Shown: positions 9,153 to 17,878, numbered from the stretch's first letter. The stretch: 64,000 nucleotides of DNA from Streptococcus mitis bv. 2 str. SK95 (GCF_000222705.1 NZ_AFUB01000005.1:1-64000), one strand, 5' to 3'. Numbers and translations are program-made. The notes: generated by a model from the letters alone, not told the origin.

Positions 9153-10007
9153 ATGACTTATGCATACCAAAGCCATATTTACCTAGCAGAGGCGGTTTTA
9201 AATGTCAAGGATTTGACGAGTCAAACGGCTTTTTATCACCAGATTATTGGCTTGGAGATTTTATCTCAAACGGAGACAGAAGCGATTTTGGGACTTGGTC
9301 GAAAAGCCTTGGTTCACTTGATTCAGGCAGAAAAGTCTGGCGAAGTAAGGGAGCACTATGGGCTTTACCATCTGGCGATTTTGTTGCCAACACGAAAAGC
9401 CTTGGCAGATGTCTTGAAATACCTAATTGACTTGCGGATTCCTCTGGTCGGGGGTACAGATCATGGATACAGCGAGGCTATTTATCTAGAGGATTTGGAA
9501 GGAAATGGCATTGAACTCTACCGTGATAAGCCAGTGTCTTCATGGGATATTCGAGAAGACGGCCGCATTATCGGTGTGACCGAAGCCCTTGCGGCACAGG
9601 ATATCTATGAGTTAGGAGAAAAGGTAGATCCCTTTATCCTAGCTGAAGGGACGAGAATGGGGCATATCCATCTATCGGTGAAGGATAGCCACGCGGCGAG
9701 TCAGTTTTATCAAAAAGTGTTAGGGCTAGAAGATAAATTTAGCATTCCTAGTGCTAGTTGGATAGCGGCTGGTCAGTACCATCACCACCTGGCTGTCAAC
9801 GAATGGGCTGGAAAAGGGCTAGCTCCGCGTGAGCAAGGCTTGCCAGGTTTGGCTTACTATGTCCTTGAAGTCGAAAGCAAAGAAGAACTCCTGAACATCG
9901 TTAAGCAAGCACAAGAGCTAGAAGCACCGATCAAGTGGTTAAATTCGAGTGAGTTGGATTTGGTAGATCCAGATGGGATTGTGACTCGCATTCGCTTGGA
10001 ACGATGA
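9153..10007 (+). CDS. VOC-family (glyoxalase/bleomycin resistance/dioxygenase) protein, two modules
   Basis: 284 residues made of two VOC units: about 8-125 (YLAEAVLNVKDLTSQTAFYH to LEDLEGNGIELYRDKP) and about 165-282 (RMGHIHLSVKDSHAASQFYQ to DLVDPDGIVTRIRLER). The metal-binding positions of the family (His/Glu in HIHLSV and GIELY) are present. The overall layout is that of CatE-like proteins in Firmicutes. The substrate is unknown. It is monocistronic: its own promoter, AGGAGA ribosome site and terminator. Confidence 0.85.
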   Translation: MTYAYQSHIYLAEAVLNVKDLTSQTAFYHQIIGLEILSQTETEAILGLGRKALVHLIQAEKSGEVREHYGLYHLAILLPTRKALADVLKYLIDLRIPLVGGTDHGYSEAIYLEDLEGNGIELYRDKPVSSWDIREDGRIIGVTEALAAQDIYELGEKVDPFILAEGTRMGHIHLSVKDSHAASQFYQKVLGLEDKFSIPSASWIAAGQYHHHLAVNEWAGKGLAPREQGLPGLAYYVLEVESKEELLNIVKQAQELEAPIKWLNSSELDLVDPDGIVTRIRLER

Positions 10008-10040
10008 GATGAGGAAAACGCATCATATACATAGAGAAAG

Positions 10041-10087
10041 GCGGATAAGCTCGCATTCTGTTTTTAGAATGCGGACTTGTTCGCTTT
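10041..10087 (+). terminator. Terminator after the VOC gene
   Basis: A long hairpin with inner arms CGCATTCT/AGAATGCG and outer pairing between GCGGATAAG and the CTTGTTCGC region, followed by TTTTTA. It also shields the 3' end of the converging immunity-gene run. Confidence 0.75.
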
Positions 10088-10175
10088 TTATATTTAAGGT
10101 TAGACTTTTGTCCCAACTCATTTTGGGTTCCGTGCTGTTGTATTGACATTAGAGGCAGTTTGGTCAGTACATGGC

Positions 10176-10733
10176 TTATTTTTCTTTTTTCTGTTTCTCG
10201 ATTCTCTCTAACATTCTGTTTTTACGCTCCTCCAGTTCTTGGATTTGCTTGAGCAAAAGATCTGAAAAGTCACTATCGAGTTCTTCAGCCTCTCCACTAC
10301 TATACCAATCTAAGGCGACAATGTGATTATTTTTATCAAAGCAGAAAATCACATCTCCATCACCGATGATAGACAGAAAAGGGATATAATTTACAAAACC
10401 TAGTTCATGTAATTCTTTGGTCTTCAGTCGAATATCTAGAAAATTAGGTATCTCATTTGCAATACCATAGACTTTAATACCACGGCAAAATGTCCAAAAT
10501 GGTGCCACATCAAATGCTTTAGCTCTAGGCCACAGTTCCTCCCTGACTTCCATATATAGTCCGCCTAGGGGTGACATGGTAAATTCTCTAAAGTCGTCTG
10601 GAAGACTGATTTGATACAGTTTTTCAAAATCTTCTATATCCTGTTCGGAGTGTTCATTTCCCATGCAGGCTACAACTTGGTAGGTTTTAGAATCATAATG
10701 ATGAAAATAATCATAGACTTTTTCTAGTGACAT
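10176..10733 (-). CDS. SMI1/KNR4 (SUKH) family protein, probable immunity protein
   Basis: 185 residues. The start SEQDIEDFEKLYQISLPDDFREFTMSPLGG is the SUKH signature (a helix, then LP.DF/Y...L...GG), and DGDVIFCFDKNNHIVALDWYSSG fits its beta-strand half. The C terminus (about 150-185) is a charged helix rich in Glu, Lys and Arg. SUKH proteins serve as immunity proteins against nuclease-type polymorphic toxins; the toxin is not nearby. It is the last gene of a packed minus-strand run, 12 nt after the DUF4241 gene. Confidence 0.8.
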   Translation of the reverse strand: MSLEKVYDYFHHYDSKTYQVVACMGNEHSEQDIEDFEKLYQISLPDDFREFTMSPLGGLYMEVREELWPRAKAFDVAPFWTFCRGIKVYGIANEIPNFLDIRLKTKELHELGFVNYIPFLSIIGDGDVIFCFDKNNHIVALDWYSSGEAEELDSDFSDLLLKQIQELEERKNRMLERIEKQKKEK

Positions 10734-10745
10734 TGCTATTCCTCT

Positions 10746-11468
10746 CTATCCTAGGTAAATATATTCGACAACCAAATCACAAAGCTGATTATCCTTATCA
10801 TAGCCAAAGTAGACGGGATAGACTCCGTCTCCAAAACCTGATTGGATCATCGGAATGCTTAGGTCAGCGTTGGGGATTTTAAAATTAATCCAATCCCCGC
10901 CCTCACGTTGATAAAGGGGATTGTCTATGGCATTTTGGGCAAAAACTGCTGCAAAGAAATCGTCGTAGATATTTTTGTCAGGATTTTCTTTATACCAATT
11001 GTCTTCAAAATCGCAGTAGGCATTCTTGGTGTCAACGTCCACTATTGTTGCCAGACCTGCGTCAACTGCAAATCCAAAATAAGAGTCTTTTTCAACAGTG
11101 TCTATATCTTCATCACCAGTCAGTGCTTCATAGTAGATGACTGGCACTTGATCTGTAAATTGGATTCTCGTTGCTACATACCTGTAGTGATCTTCTTCTA
11201 ACTTGGCTACTAAGGTTTTTATTCTATATGTTCCTTTGGGTACAGATTGTAAGTAGGGCTTTTCCTCTCTACGGAGCCAGACCAAAGGATCGCGAACCAG
11301 AATTTCTCCGCTAGGGAAAGTCACTTCCCCCATATCCAAAACAAAAACTTCCATGTCCTGTATTTCTTTCCTATCAAAACAGTCTGCATAATTGATAGAC
11401 GAAGTGAGCAGGTGTTTTATTTCTTGGTATTTTTGCAACCACTCTTGTGAAGTTTGTATTTTTTCCAT
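10746..11468 (-). CDS. DUF4241 family protein, probable immunity-associated
   Basis: 240 residues, resembling DUF4241: VFVLDMGEVTFPSGEILVRDPLVWL near residue 45, GTYRIKTLVAKLEEDHYRYVATRIQFTD, SYFGFAVDAGLATIVDVDT, and a C-terminal SGFGDGVYPVYFGYDKDNQL. There is no signal peptide and it is probably cytoplasmic. Members of this family often occur among immunity genes, as here between two SUKH genes. AAAGGAGC lies ahead of the ATG. Biochemical function is unknown. Confidence 0.75.
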   Translation of the reverse strand: MEKIQTSQEWLQKYQEIKHLLTSSINYADCFDRKEIQDMEVFVLDMGEVTFPSGEILVRDPLVWLRREEKPYLQSVPKGTYRIKTLVAKLEEDHYRYVATRIQFTDQVPVIYYEALTGDEDIDTVEKDSYFGFAVDAGLATIVDVDTKNAYCDFEDNWYKENPDKNIYDDFFAAVFAQNAIDNPLYQREGGDWINFKIPNADLSIPMIQSGFGDGVYPVYFGYDKDNQLCDLVVEYIYLG

Positions 11469-11563
11469 AAACAGCTCCTTTCTAAATCTTTTATTTTAGG
11501 TTGGTACTTTCTGAGTTAGAGAATTGTGTACTCATTATCATTTTTCCTACAAATGCATTCATT

Positions 11564-12163
11564 CTATGCTTTTATTTCCCTAATGATCGAAAAAATTAGG
11601 TCTTTAAGATTTTCTGCCACATACACAACTTCATCAGGATCATGGATATAGCCGATAATCTGCCCTTCTTTTCCCTCTGTATTCGGATCAAAATCCAGCA
11701 TCAGGAAACAGCTGTCACAATACTCGGCAAAAGGAATCCATTTTTTATTAAAAAGATAGGGTTTTATCCTCTCGTCCCGCATTTTTTCAATGTCTTGGCT
11801 TGTAAAATGCTCAGGAAATTCAGTTAAGAGGGAGTCTCTGTTTTGAAAATAGTGTTTAGTGTTTTCGATAGCCTGCAGGCTCAGCAAGCAAAATGCCATG
11901 TCTCTTTCATCTACAAGGCAAGGCAGAATACTGAGATAGTTATTCCCGTTTTTATACCTGTAGAGCTCTTTTACCTCATCAGGCAACGTTATCCCAAATT
12001 TCTCCTCAAATGCTACCAGTTCTTCCTCAGAAGCTCCAGGGATTTCCTGATAATCGTCCAGATATTCTTCCTCTACAGGGTCATCCAAATCCCATTCCTC
12101 AAAATTTTCACAGATGTACTCTTCTATCTTTTTTATCTCATCACTTATCTGCATACCATCCAC
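11564..12163 (-). CDS. SMI1/KNR4 (SUKH) family protein, probable immunity protein
   Basis: 199 residues, acidic. A classical SUKH motif lies at about 36-75: GASEEELVAFEEKFGITLPDEVKELYRYKNGNN. Later segments include WIPFAEYCDSCFLMLDFDPN and GQIIGYIHDPDEVVYVAENL. It is only distantly similar to the SUKH protein at 10176-10733, so this is not a recent duplication. It lies 15 nt after the preceding ankyrin gene and 95 nt before the DUF4241 gene, in the same direction. Confidence 0.82.
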   Translation of the reverse strand: MDGMQISDEIKKIEEYICENFEEWDLDDPVEEEYLDDYQEIPGASEEELVAFEEKFGITLPDEVKELYRYKNGNNYLSILPCLVDERDMAFCLLSLQAIENTKHYFQNRDSLLTEFPEHFTSQDIEKMRDERIKPYLFNKKWIPFAEYCDSCFLMLDFDPNTEGKEGQIIGYIHDPDEVVYVAENLKDLIFSIIREIKA

Positions 12164-12178
12164 CCTTTATTTGCTTAG

Positions 12179-13251
12179 TTACAGATCTCCTTCGATTATT
12201 TGTTGCATATATGCTGGCATATCATTTACAAATTCCGCAAAACTGCACATATCTTTCAACTCTTCATGCTCTATATCATAGGAAGCCACTTTCTTTGTTT
12301 TAGGATCCCATACAATATAGATATGGTCATAATCTCCTGTCAGCTTAGATATACGCAGAAGTTTCTGTCTACCTTTTTTAATCGGAACAGTATTGACTAA
12401 AGAGAAAAACTCTATCCATTTAAAATCACAGTCTTTAAGCTCGAAATGTAATTCCTCACTTTGAAGAAAATCAATTACTACCTTAGGCAATTTAAATGAC
12501 TTCAGTTCATCCAGTTTATTTTGTAAACTGTGGTATTCTTCAGGTTCTAACTGCTTAAAATATGCAGCCATTTCTTCATCGCCATTTTCAAGTGCGATAC
12601 TGTATGGACGCATCCCGTCTTTTTCGGTTATTGTTACATCTGCTCCATTTTCTACAAGATATTGACACATTTTCAAATCAACATACCTTGCGGCTACACA
12701 TAGCGGGGTTGGTTTAAAAGGATAGACCGTATCAGGGGCATTGTAGTTAATATTAACTCCGTTCTTTATAAAGAAATCAAGCACTTCATAATTTCTGTCT
12801 GAAACTGCACTGCGAAATGCCTGTCCACCGTATTTTTCTACCCTATGACCTAACTCGTGGATAAGAGGCAGGTTCTCGTATTTTTTTCATATAAAGCCTG
12901 TTCAAAGGCTTCTGTTTTTACCTCATTTACACAGTTCACCTTTGCGCCATGTTCTACCAGATACCTGATAATAGCTTCGTCACAATACCTTACAGCAAGC
13001 AAAAATGAAGGACTTCCTTTTACATTCAGATTGACGCCCTTTTGCACAAGCCATTTTACAGAGTTAAAACTTTCCATAATCAAAGCTATTTCTAAAGGTG
13101 ACAAAGTGGTATACTTACCTATTTTTATACCCTTTTCAATATCCCATCCCTTTGAAAAATACTCATCTAGTGCGGGTATATTCCCCTTTATAATATCACC
13201 TACAATTTGTGGAACAGATTTAAAATTTCCTATATCTTTTAATTTGACCAT
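12179..13251 (-). pseudogene. Ankyrin-repeat protein gene, frameshifted in a poly-A tract
   Basis: Two open frames that should be one gene. The upstream part (13251 down to about 12850) encodes MVKLKDIGNFKSVPQIVGDI and ankyrin repeats, then leaves frame after YEKNT at a run of seven A (T in the + strand, about 12890-12896). Adding one A restores EKKYENLPLIHELGHRVEKY and reads straight into the downstream frame (FFIKNGVNINYNAPDTVYPF and more repeats), giving about 357 residues, close to the 354 of its neighbour. The frameshift is either a real inactivation or phase switch, or a homopolymer sequencing error. Probable immunity-type partner protein. Confidence 0.8.
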
Positions 13252-13276
13252 TTTAAGTCTCCTACAGATTATGTAC

Positions 13277-14341
13277 TCATCTGTTATAATTTATTTCCCC
13301 TAAAGGAAGCGGATCAGGATTTAGGCTTACCCAGAGAACCGAAAGTTCACACAAACGTTCAGTTATAGTATCTTCATCACAGCCTTTTGCACGGATGCTG
13401 GAAATCAGTTCCTTAGTTTCTTCCAGTTCTTCTTTGGAAAGTGGTGTACCTGAAGCGAAATGATTTGGCAGGGCTTTCAGCATGTTCCGATAGTGTTTAT
13501 CCCAGTTGACACCGCCATTTCTATAGAGCTCATCCTGTACGCGCCCTGTTATACGGATCACTTCGCCTTGTACAGTTTTTGCTGGCCCGCTTGAAGGAAT
13601 GAGTAAATCCCAAAGCTCGTTATACTGCTCCTTCCAAGAACCTTTTTTTACAATAATAGGAGAAACTCCGTCATGTATCTTGCGTTTCGGAGCAGGCTTT
13701 ACATCAAACAGTGCATAGAGTTTCTCAAGCCCTGCTTCTGTTTCAGTCAAGTAATCTTTATTAAAGTTTTCTCTGTGAAATTCAAAATCCTTTCCGATTA
13801 GTTCGACTCTTTCTGCCATATCAGGAGTTACCTCAGCGCCCGCCTTTATGAGCATTTCTGCAATTTCTGCTACCTGTGCAATATTAATCTGCCTACAAGT
13901 AGCAAGGGCTTCAGCTAAAGGAGTTCGTCCCATAACAGTTTTGGGATTAACATCTGCACCTTTTTCAATCAAAAAACTTACTATCTTAGGTCGGAAAAAC
14001 CTTGCTGCCGTATGTAGAGGTGTACTCCCATATGTATCAGGTTTTTGTATATCTCCGCCTAATTCATACAGCAGTTTTACAGTATCTCTCCCCAAAGCGG
14101 CATGTTTATATAATGGTGTACGCCCATAATAATCAGGAGTATTTACATCTAAACCCTGTTCTACTAACCAGATAACAAGCTCGTTAGGAACACCTCCATA
14201 ATGAAGTGCCGTATTTAAGCTGTATCTGCCGTTATGAGCAGTAAGCTCACATTTATCATATACTGCTTTAAGAGCTTCAATATCTCCTGCTGTAATCAGT
14301 TCATCAAAATTTTTAGGTAAGGTGACTCTTTTTTTGGCCAT
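13277..14341 (-). CDS. Ankyrin-repeat protein
   Basis: 354 residues. Ankyrin repeats fill about 10-180 (LNTALHYGGVPNELVIWLVE, YYGRTPLYKHAALGRDTVKL, YGSTPLHTAARFFRPKIVSF, MGRTPLAEALATCRQ). A non-repeat C-terminal domain follows, with GSWKEQYNELWDLLIPSSGP and the ending LSVLWVSLNPDPLPLGEINY. It is paralogous in plan to the frameshifted gene 25 nt downstream. AGGAGAA precedes the ATG. No secretion signal. Ankyrin proteins of this kind act as immunity or binding partners in polymorphic-toxin loci; the role here is inferred from neighbours only. Confidence 0.82.
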   Translation of the reverse strand: MAKKRVTLPKNFDELITAGDIEALKAVYDKCELTAHNGRYSLNTALHYGGVPNELVIWLVEQGLDVNTPDYYGRTPLYKHAALGRDTVKLLYELGGDIQKPDTYGSTPLHTAARFFRPKIVSFLIEKGADVNPKTVMGRTPLAEALATCRQINIAQVAEIAEMLIKAGAEVTPDMAERVELIGKDFEFHRENFNKDYLTETEAGLEKLYALFDVKPAPKRKIHDGVSPIIVKKGSWKEQYNELWDLLIPSSGPAKTVQGEVIRITGRVQDELYRNGGVNWDKHYRNMLKALPNHFASGTPLSKEELEETKELISSIRAKGCDEDTITERLCELSVLWVSLNPDPLPLGEINYNR

Positions 14342-14386
14342 TGTTCTTCTCCTTTAATATAAAACTAACATTTGCATTTTACATTT

Positions 14387-14794
14387 CTAAACCCACTTAA
14401 GCCCATCAACATCTTTTAAAACCATAGACTCTCCATCGTAGTCGTTTTTCAGCTCGACTTCTTTTTCTTTAACGGATATGTTGTTGTACCAGTGCTCTAA
14501 ACTGGCATATTTCCCTGTATGGATATTGATAAGCATGCTTGTTATCGGATCCCAAGTGCCTTTCTGTACGGTTTCAGCAAGCATATAATAGGCATCTAAA
14601 AATATCAAATTTCTCCCATAGATCCAAAATGGAAGCTGCGTATCTAACAGTGGCAAGTTTGCAGAAAAAATTTCATCTCCATGCGGTGGCACTGTTTCAT
14701 AATGAAATTCTATCTCACTCCCATAATATGCTATCGTTGCTCCTTCGCAACCGATGCATTGAGGAATACCCTCTTCAGCTACTAAAAATTCCAT
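14387..14794 (-). CDS. Hypothetical protein, immunity-cluster member
   Basis: 135 residues that I do not recognise. Acidic, with alternating hydrophobic strands (QLPFWIYGRNLIFLDAYYML, WDPITSMLINIHTGKYASLE) and no membrane segment or signal peptide. The fold could be SUKH- or Imm-like, but no diagnostic motif is visible. AAGGAG precedes the ATG. It is the first gene of the immunity run, 52 nt after relS with no terminator between, so it may be read from the relP promoter. Confidence 0.65.
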   Translation of the reverse strand: MEFLVAEEGIPQCIGCEGATIAYYGSEIEFHYETVPPHGDEIFSANLPLLDTQLPFWIYGRNLIFLDAYYMLAETVQKGTWDPITSMLINIHTGKYASLEHWYNNISVKEKEVELKNDYDGESMVLKDVDGLKWV

Positions 14795-14846
14795 TGGCGT
14801 CTCCTTGTATTTTGATTGAGTAAACTCCGACTAGGCTTTCCCACGT

Positions 14847-16079
14847 TTACAACCAGATGGTAAAGGTAATCACTTGTTTTTTATAGGTGACAAAGATTTT
14901 TCCTCTAAACAGACTGACGAGGTGCTGGGCCATGGAGAGACCAATGCCATACCCAGAGGTGGTTTGGTTATTGTGTGATGTTTCGGCGCGGTAGAAGCGA
15001 TCAAAGAAGCGTTTGATATTGGCAGGTTGCCCATCCTTATAGTCGTTAGACACAGTGATACAGGTGCGCTTGCGTAGGAGATAGGCTTTGCGTTTGAGAG
15101 TTAGACGGATGGTGCCTGCTGGATCACAGTATTTGCGGGCATTGTCAAGAAGAATGCTAAGAAGCTCATAAAATTCCTCTTGGGCTACTTTTTCTATAAG
15201 GTCTGCTTCAATCAGGCTTTCAAATTTTTTATCCTCTTTGGTAAAGAGAGGAGCAAAGTCTGAGGCGACCTTTTCAGCGATGACGGAGATGTTTTGAGGA
15301 GCTAGTTTGATATCCTCTTGCTCCTCGAGTCGAGCAAGTCGGATAAGTCTTCCAATCAAGTGGTTGAGACGCTCGGTCTGTTCTTTGGTACTGATGCTCC
15401 ACTCGGTCTCTCCTTCCATGAGTTCTTGAAGCTCGGTATTGGCCGAAATAATAGCCAGCGGTGTTTTGAGTTCGTGTCCTGCATTGGTGATAAACATCCG
15501 TTGTTTCTCATAGTTTTTGACGAAGGGACGGATAACAATCCCAGAAATCAAGGTAAAGAGCAGAGCAAGGAGAAATAGGCTAGCCAGTGATAACCAGATA
15601 GAGACTTGAAAGAGGGTGTCCCGTTCGCGAATGTAGTTGGTAGCTTCAAAGAAGACTAGGAGCTTACCCGAAGCTGTCTGACTAATCTGGTAGGTGAAGT
15701 AGCGCCCATTGCGAGTAATCGTGCCATAGGTTTCCTGTTTTTTAAGAATTCTCTGGAGAAAACCTCTAACGTCTGCTTCGGTCAGTGATTGGACATTCCC
15801 TAGAGAAATAGTGTAGTCATTTGCCTTTTCTCTGACAGAGAAATACTGAAAATTGTAGATAATCCCTTCCTGGATGTTCTTTTTGGTGAAACTTTCCTTG
15901 ATTTCATCTGTGATTGGGAGTTCGCCTTCATTTTTAGACAAGATGGAGAGGACGGTTTGGATATTATCCTCTGTCTGAGTGTAGACGATACTATTCATCA
16001 AAACTAGAAAGAAGGTTAGAATCAGAGTGATGGCAAGAGTGGCCGTTGCGATAAATTTGATACGAAGTTTTCGAAACAT
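14847..16079 (-). CDS. relS: Sensor histidine kinase of the relPRS operon
   Basis: 410 residues. Two membrane helices (about 10-33 and 158-182) enclose an extracytoplasmic sensor domain of about 125 residues. The DHp motif NAGHELKTPLAI has the phospho-accepting His202. The ATP-binding domain shows SILLDNARKYCD (N box), FFDRFYRAE (F box) and GYGIGLSMAQHLVSLF (G box). It abuts relR with no gap. The order relP-relR-relS matches the S. mutans relPRS operon. The signal is unknown. Confidence 0.85.
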   Translation of the reverse strand: MFRKLRIKFIATATLAITLILTFFLVLMNSIVYTQTEDNIQTVLSILSKNEGELPITDEIKESFTKKNIQEGIIYNFQYFSVREKANDYTISLGNVQSLTEADVRGFLQRILKKQETYGTITRNGRYFTYQISQTASGKLLVFFEATNYIRERDTLFQVSIWLSLASLFLLALLFTLISGIVIRPFVKNYEKQRMFITNAGHELKTPLAIISANTELQELMEGETEWSISTKEQTERLNHLIGRLIRLARLEEQEDIKLAPQNISVIAEKVASDFAPLFTKEDKKFESLIEADLIEKVAQEEFYELLSILLDNARKYCDPAGTIRLTLKRKAYLLRKRTCITVSNDYKDGQPANIKRFFDRFYRAETSHNNQTTSGYGIGLSMAQHLVSLFRGKIFVTYKKQVITFTIWL

Positions 16080-16754
16080 CTAGTCACCTCCTGTCAATTG
16101 GAAGGGGCCTTCTGCATCCCCAAGTATTTGTAAGCTAGACTGGACACTTTGGAGTTTTTGGCGTAGGTAGGAGATATATAGAAAGACGAGCTCGTGATCA
16201 CTTTCTTCCAGCTCGTCTGGCCAGACCTGCTCTAGTAGTTGTTGACAACTGAGGGCTTGGTTAGCATGCTGGATGAGGAGGGTCAAGAGTTGAGTCTCCT
16301 TTTTCCCTAAACGAATGCTGTTTGTAGCAGCCAATTCTTGCTCGTCAATATCCAAGCGGGTATTTCCTAATTGGACTGTATCCGGGGTATAGTCTTCCAG
16401 GCGGCGTGCGGTAGAACGGAGTCTAGCCAAGAGTTCCTTGAGCGAGAAAGGTTTGGTCAAGTAGTCGTCAGCACCTGCATCAAGTCCAGTTACGCGGTCA
16501 TCCACTTCGGCCATGGCTGTCAACATGATGACGTGGGTCGTATTGCCTGCCTGGCGAATTTCTTTGAGGGCTTCGATTCCAGTTTTGATTGGCATCATGA
16601 TGTCAAAAATCATGAGGTGATAGTGGTTAGATTTAGCCTTTTCGACAGCGTCTTGTCCGTTAAAAACAGAATCAACGCTATAGCCTTCGCGTTCTAAAGC
16701 AACAGTGATGACGCGATTTAGTTGAGCTTCATCTTCGGCAAGTAGGATTTTCAT
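16080..16754 (-). CDS. relR: OmpR-family response regulator of the relPRS operon
   Basis: 224 residues. The receiver domain has the acidic pair in LLAEDEAQ, phospho-acceptor Asp51 (IFDIMMP) and the conserved Lys in DDYLTKPFSL. The C-terminal winged helix is somewhat short and diverged (GKKETQLLTLLIQHANQALS, LEQVWPDELEESDHELVFLY). Its partner kinase follows directly. In S. mutans the RelRS pair controls relP; the same is inferred here from the identical order. Confidence 0.85.
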   Translation of the reverse strand: MKILLAEDEAQLNRVITVALEREGYSVDSVFNGQDAVEKAKSNHYHLMIFDIMMPIKTGIEALKEIRQAGNTTHVIMLTAMAEVDDRVTGLDAGADDYLTKPFSLKELLARLRSTARRLEDYTPDTVQLGNTRLDIDEQELAATNSIRLGKKETQLLTLLIQHANQALSCQQLLEQVWPDELEESDHELVFLYISYLRQKLQSVQSSLQILGDAEGPFQLTGGD

Positions 16755-16763
16755 AGGTTCTCC

Positions 16764-17396
16764 TTAGTCTTGGTCAGATCGCTGAATCAAATCACGAATG
16801 GTCTGCATGGTCAAGTCGCATGAAGCAAGCTCATCGGCACAACGTTTGAGCTCGCGCGTGATTCGCTCAGGATTTTGGATGTTTTTCTTGTATTTCATCT
16901 GGTGTTCAAGGCTGGCCCAGGAATCCATGGCAATCGTGCGTAGCTGGATCTCGATAAAGTAGATCCCTTGGGCATTTCCCAGACAGTCTGGGTAGGGAGT
17001 AGTCACTTCGAGGATCAGATGGTAGGAACGGTAGCCATTAGGTTTGACCTGACGGATATAGTCTTTCTCTTTAAAAATATGGATGCTTGGCATCTGGCGA
17101 ATATACTCTATGATGCGGTAGATATCATCTGTAAAGCCTGTGATAATCCGAACACCGATAGCATCTCGGATTTCTTTGAGAGCGGATTGACTCGTCTGAG
17201 GCAGGCCTTTACGTCGGCATTTTTCGCGCATGCTTTCCTCGGTTTTGATTCGTGCGTGCAAGTGTTCATATAGCTTGAGGGAGGTTTCTTGTTTGTAGTT
17301 TGTAGCAGCTTTTTCTATATCTTGGACAAAGGTCTGCAAGATAGTGGGTAAGTAGGCTTCGCAAGTGCCGTAGATAGAGTTCATAGGCTGGTCCAT
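16764..17396 (-). CDS. relP: Small alarmone synthetase RelP ((p)ppGpp synthetase)
   Basis: 210 residues from MDQPMNSIYGTCEAYLP. An in-frame upstream codon at 17426 would add 10 residues, but 210 fits the family. It has only the synthetase domain of RelA/SpoT proteins: RIKTEESMREKCRRKGL, LKEIRDAIGVRIITGFTDDI, RQVKPNGYRSYHLILEV and ASLEHQMKYKK. No hydrolase, TGS or ACT domain is present. It transfers pyrophosphate from ATP to GDP/GTP. It starts the relPRS run and is divergent from the CstR-like gene. The long N-terminal helix and operon context favour RelP over RelQ. Confidence 0.87.
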   Translation of the reverse strand: MDQPMNSIYGTCEAYLPTILQTFVQDIEKAATNYKQETSLKLYEHLHARIKTEESMREKCRRKGLPQTSQSALKEIRDAIGVRIITGFTDDIYRIIEYIRQMPSIHIFKEKDYIRQVKPNGYRSYHLILEVTTPYPDCLGNAQGIYFIEIQLRTIAMDSWASLEHQMKYKKNIQNPERITRELKRCADELASCDLTMQTIRDLIQRSDQD

Positions 17397-17451
17397 TCTA
17401 AGAATGACTCGTATTGCTACGAGCATAGATTCTAATAGTATTTGTCATTCT

Positions 17452-17457
17452 ATTATA
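17452..17457 (-). promoter_or_regulatory. relPRS extended -10 promoter
   Basis: On the minus strand the sequence reads TGGTATAAT, an extended -10 element with a perfect TATAAT, about 55 bp upstream of the relP ATG. The region 17 bp further up (TTACCC) is a poor -35, which is usual for extended -10 promoters. This may drive the whole minus-strand block down to 10.2 kb. Confidence 0.65.
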
Positions 17458-17510
17458 CCATGAAAGCGATAGCAGGGTAAGATTCTATAGATAAAGAGGG
17501 AACGAGAACT

Positions 17511-17539
17511 TTGACAAAGAAGTCCATTAGAGATATAAT
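17511..17539 (+). promoter_or_regulatory. Promoter of the CstR-like gene
   Basis: Consensus TTGACA (17511-17516), a 17-bp spacer and TATAAT (17534-17539), followed by a short leader of about 20 nt. I see no copy of the GGGTAT-type operator here, so autoregulation is not indicated. Confidence 0.8.
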
Positions 17540-17566
17540 GAAGAAAAAGTGACCAAGGATAAATCA

Positions 17567-17824
17567 ATGACAAACTCAAAGTATATTACACGGCTTAAAC
17601 GCTCAGAAGGCCAGTTACGTGGTATCCAAAAAATGATAGAAGAAGAGCGTGATTGTGCAGATATCATTACTCAGTTGACAGCGGTTCGTTCGAGTGTGGA
17701 GCGTGTGATTGAGATGATCATTACCGAGAATCTCACAGCCTGCATCAACCAACCCCTAGACGACCCTGAAGCTCAAAAAGAACGCTTAGAAAAGGCTGTT
17801 CAGTACCTAATCAAACGAAAATAG
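17567..17824 (+). CDS. cstR: CsoR/CstR-family metal- or persulfide-sensing repressor
   Basis: 85 residues from the ATG at 17567, which has AAGGA just ahead of it; a GTG at 17549 would add six residues but lies almost at the transcription start. The family fold is clear (YITRLKRSEGQLRGIQKMIE, then ERDCADIITQLTAVRSSVER). Cys30 and Cys59 are present, but the histidine four residues before the second Cys in copper-binding CsoR is Asn here (TENLTAC). That Cys/Cys pattern without His is the persulfide-sensing CstR type. The rhodanese operon at 20.2-22.4 kb, with a matching operator, is the likely target. Confidence 0.8.
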   Translation: MTNSKYITRLKRSEGQLRGIQKMIEEERDCADIITQLTAVRSSVERVIEMIITENLTACINQPLDDPEAQKERLEKAVQYLIKRK

Positions 17825-17878
17825 TCGTTTTCTACGTGTTAGAACAAGGATAAGAAAGTAGATCACAGGAGATGAAAG

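Noticed and set aside
10176-14794. Complete toxin-immunity or type VII secretion locus
   Set aside because: No toxin, WXG100 protein or secretion component is present in the window, so only immunity-type genes can be claimed.
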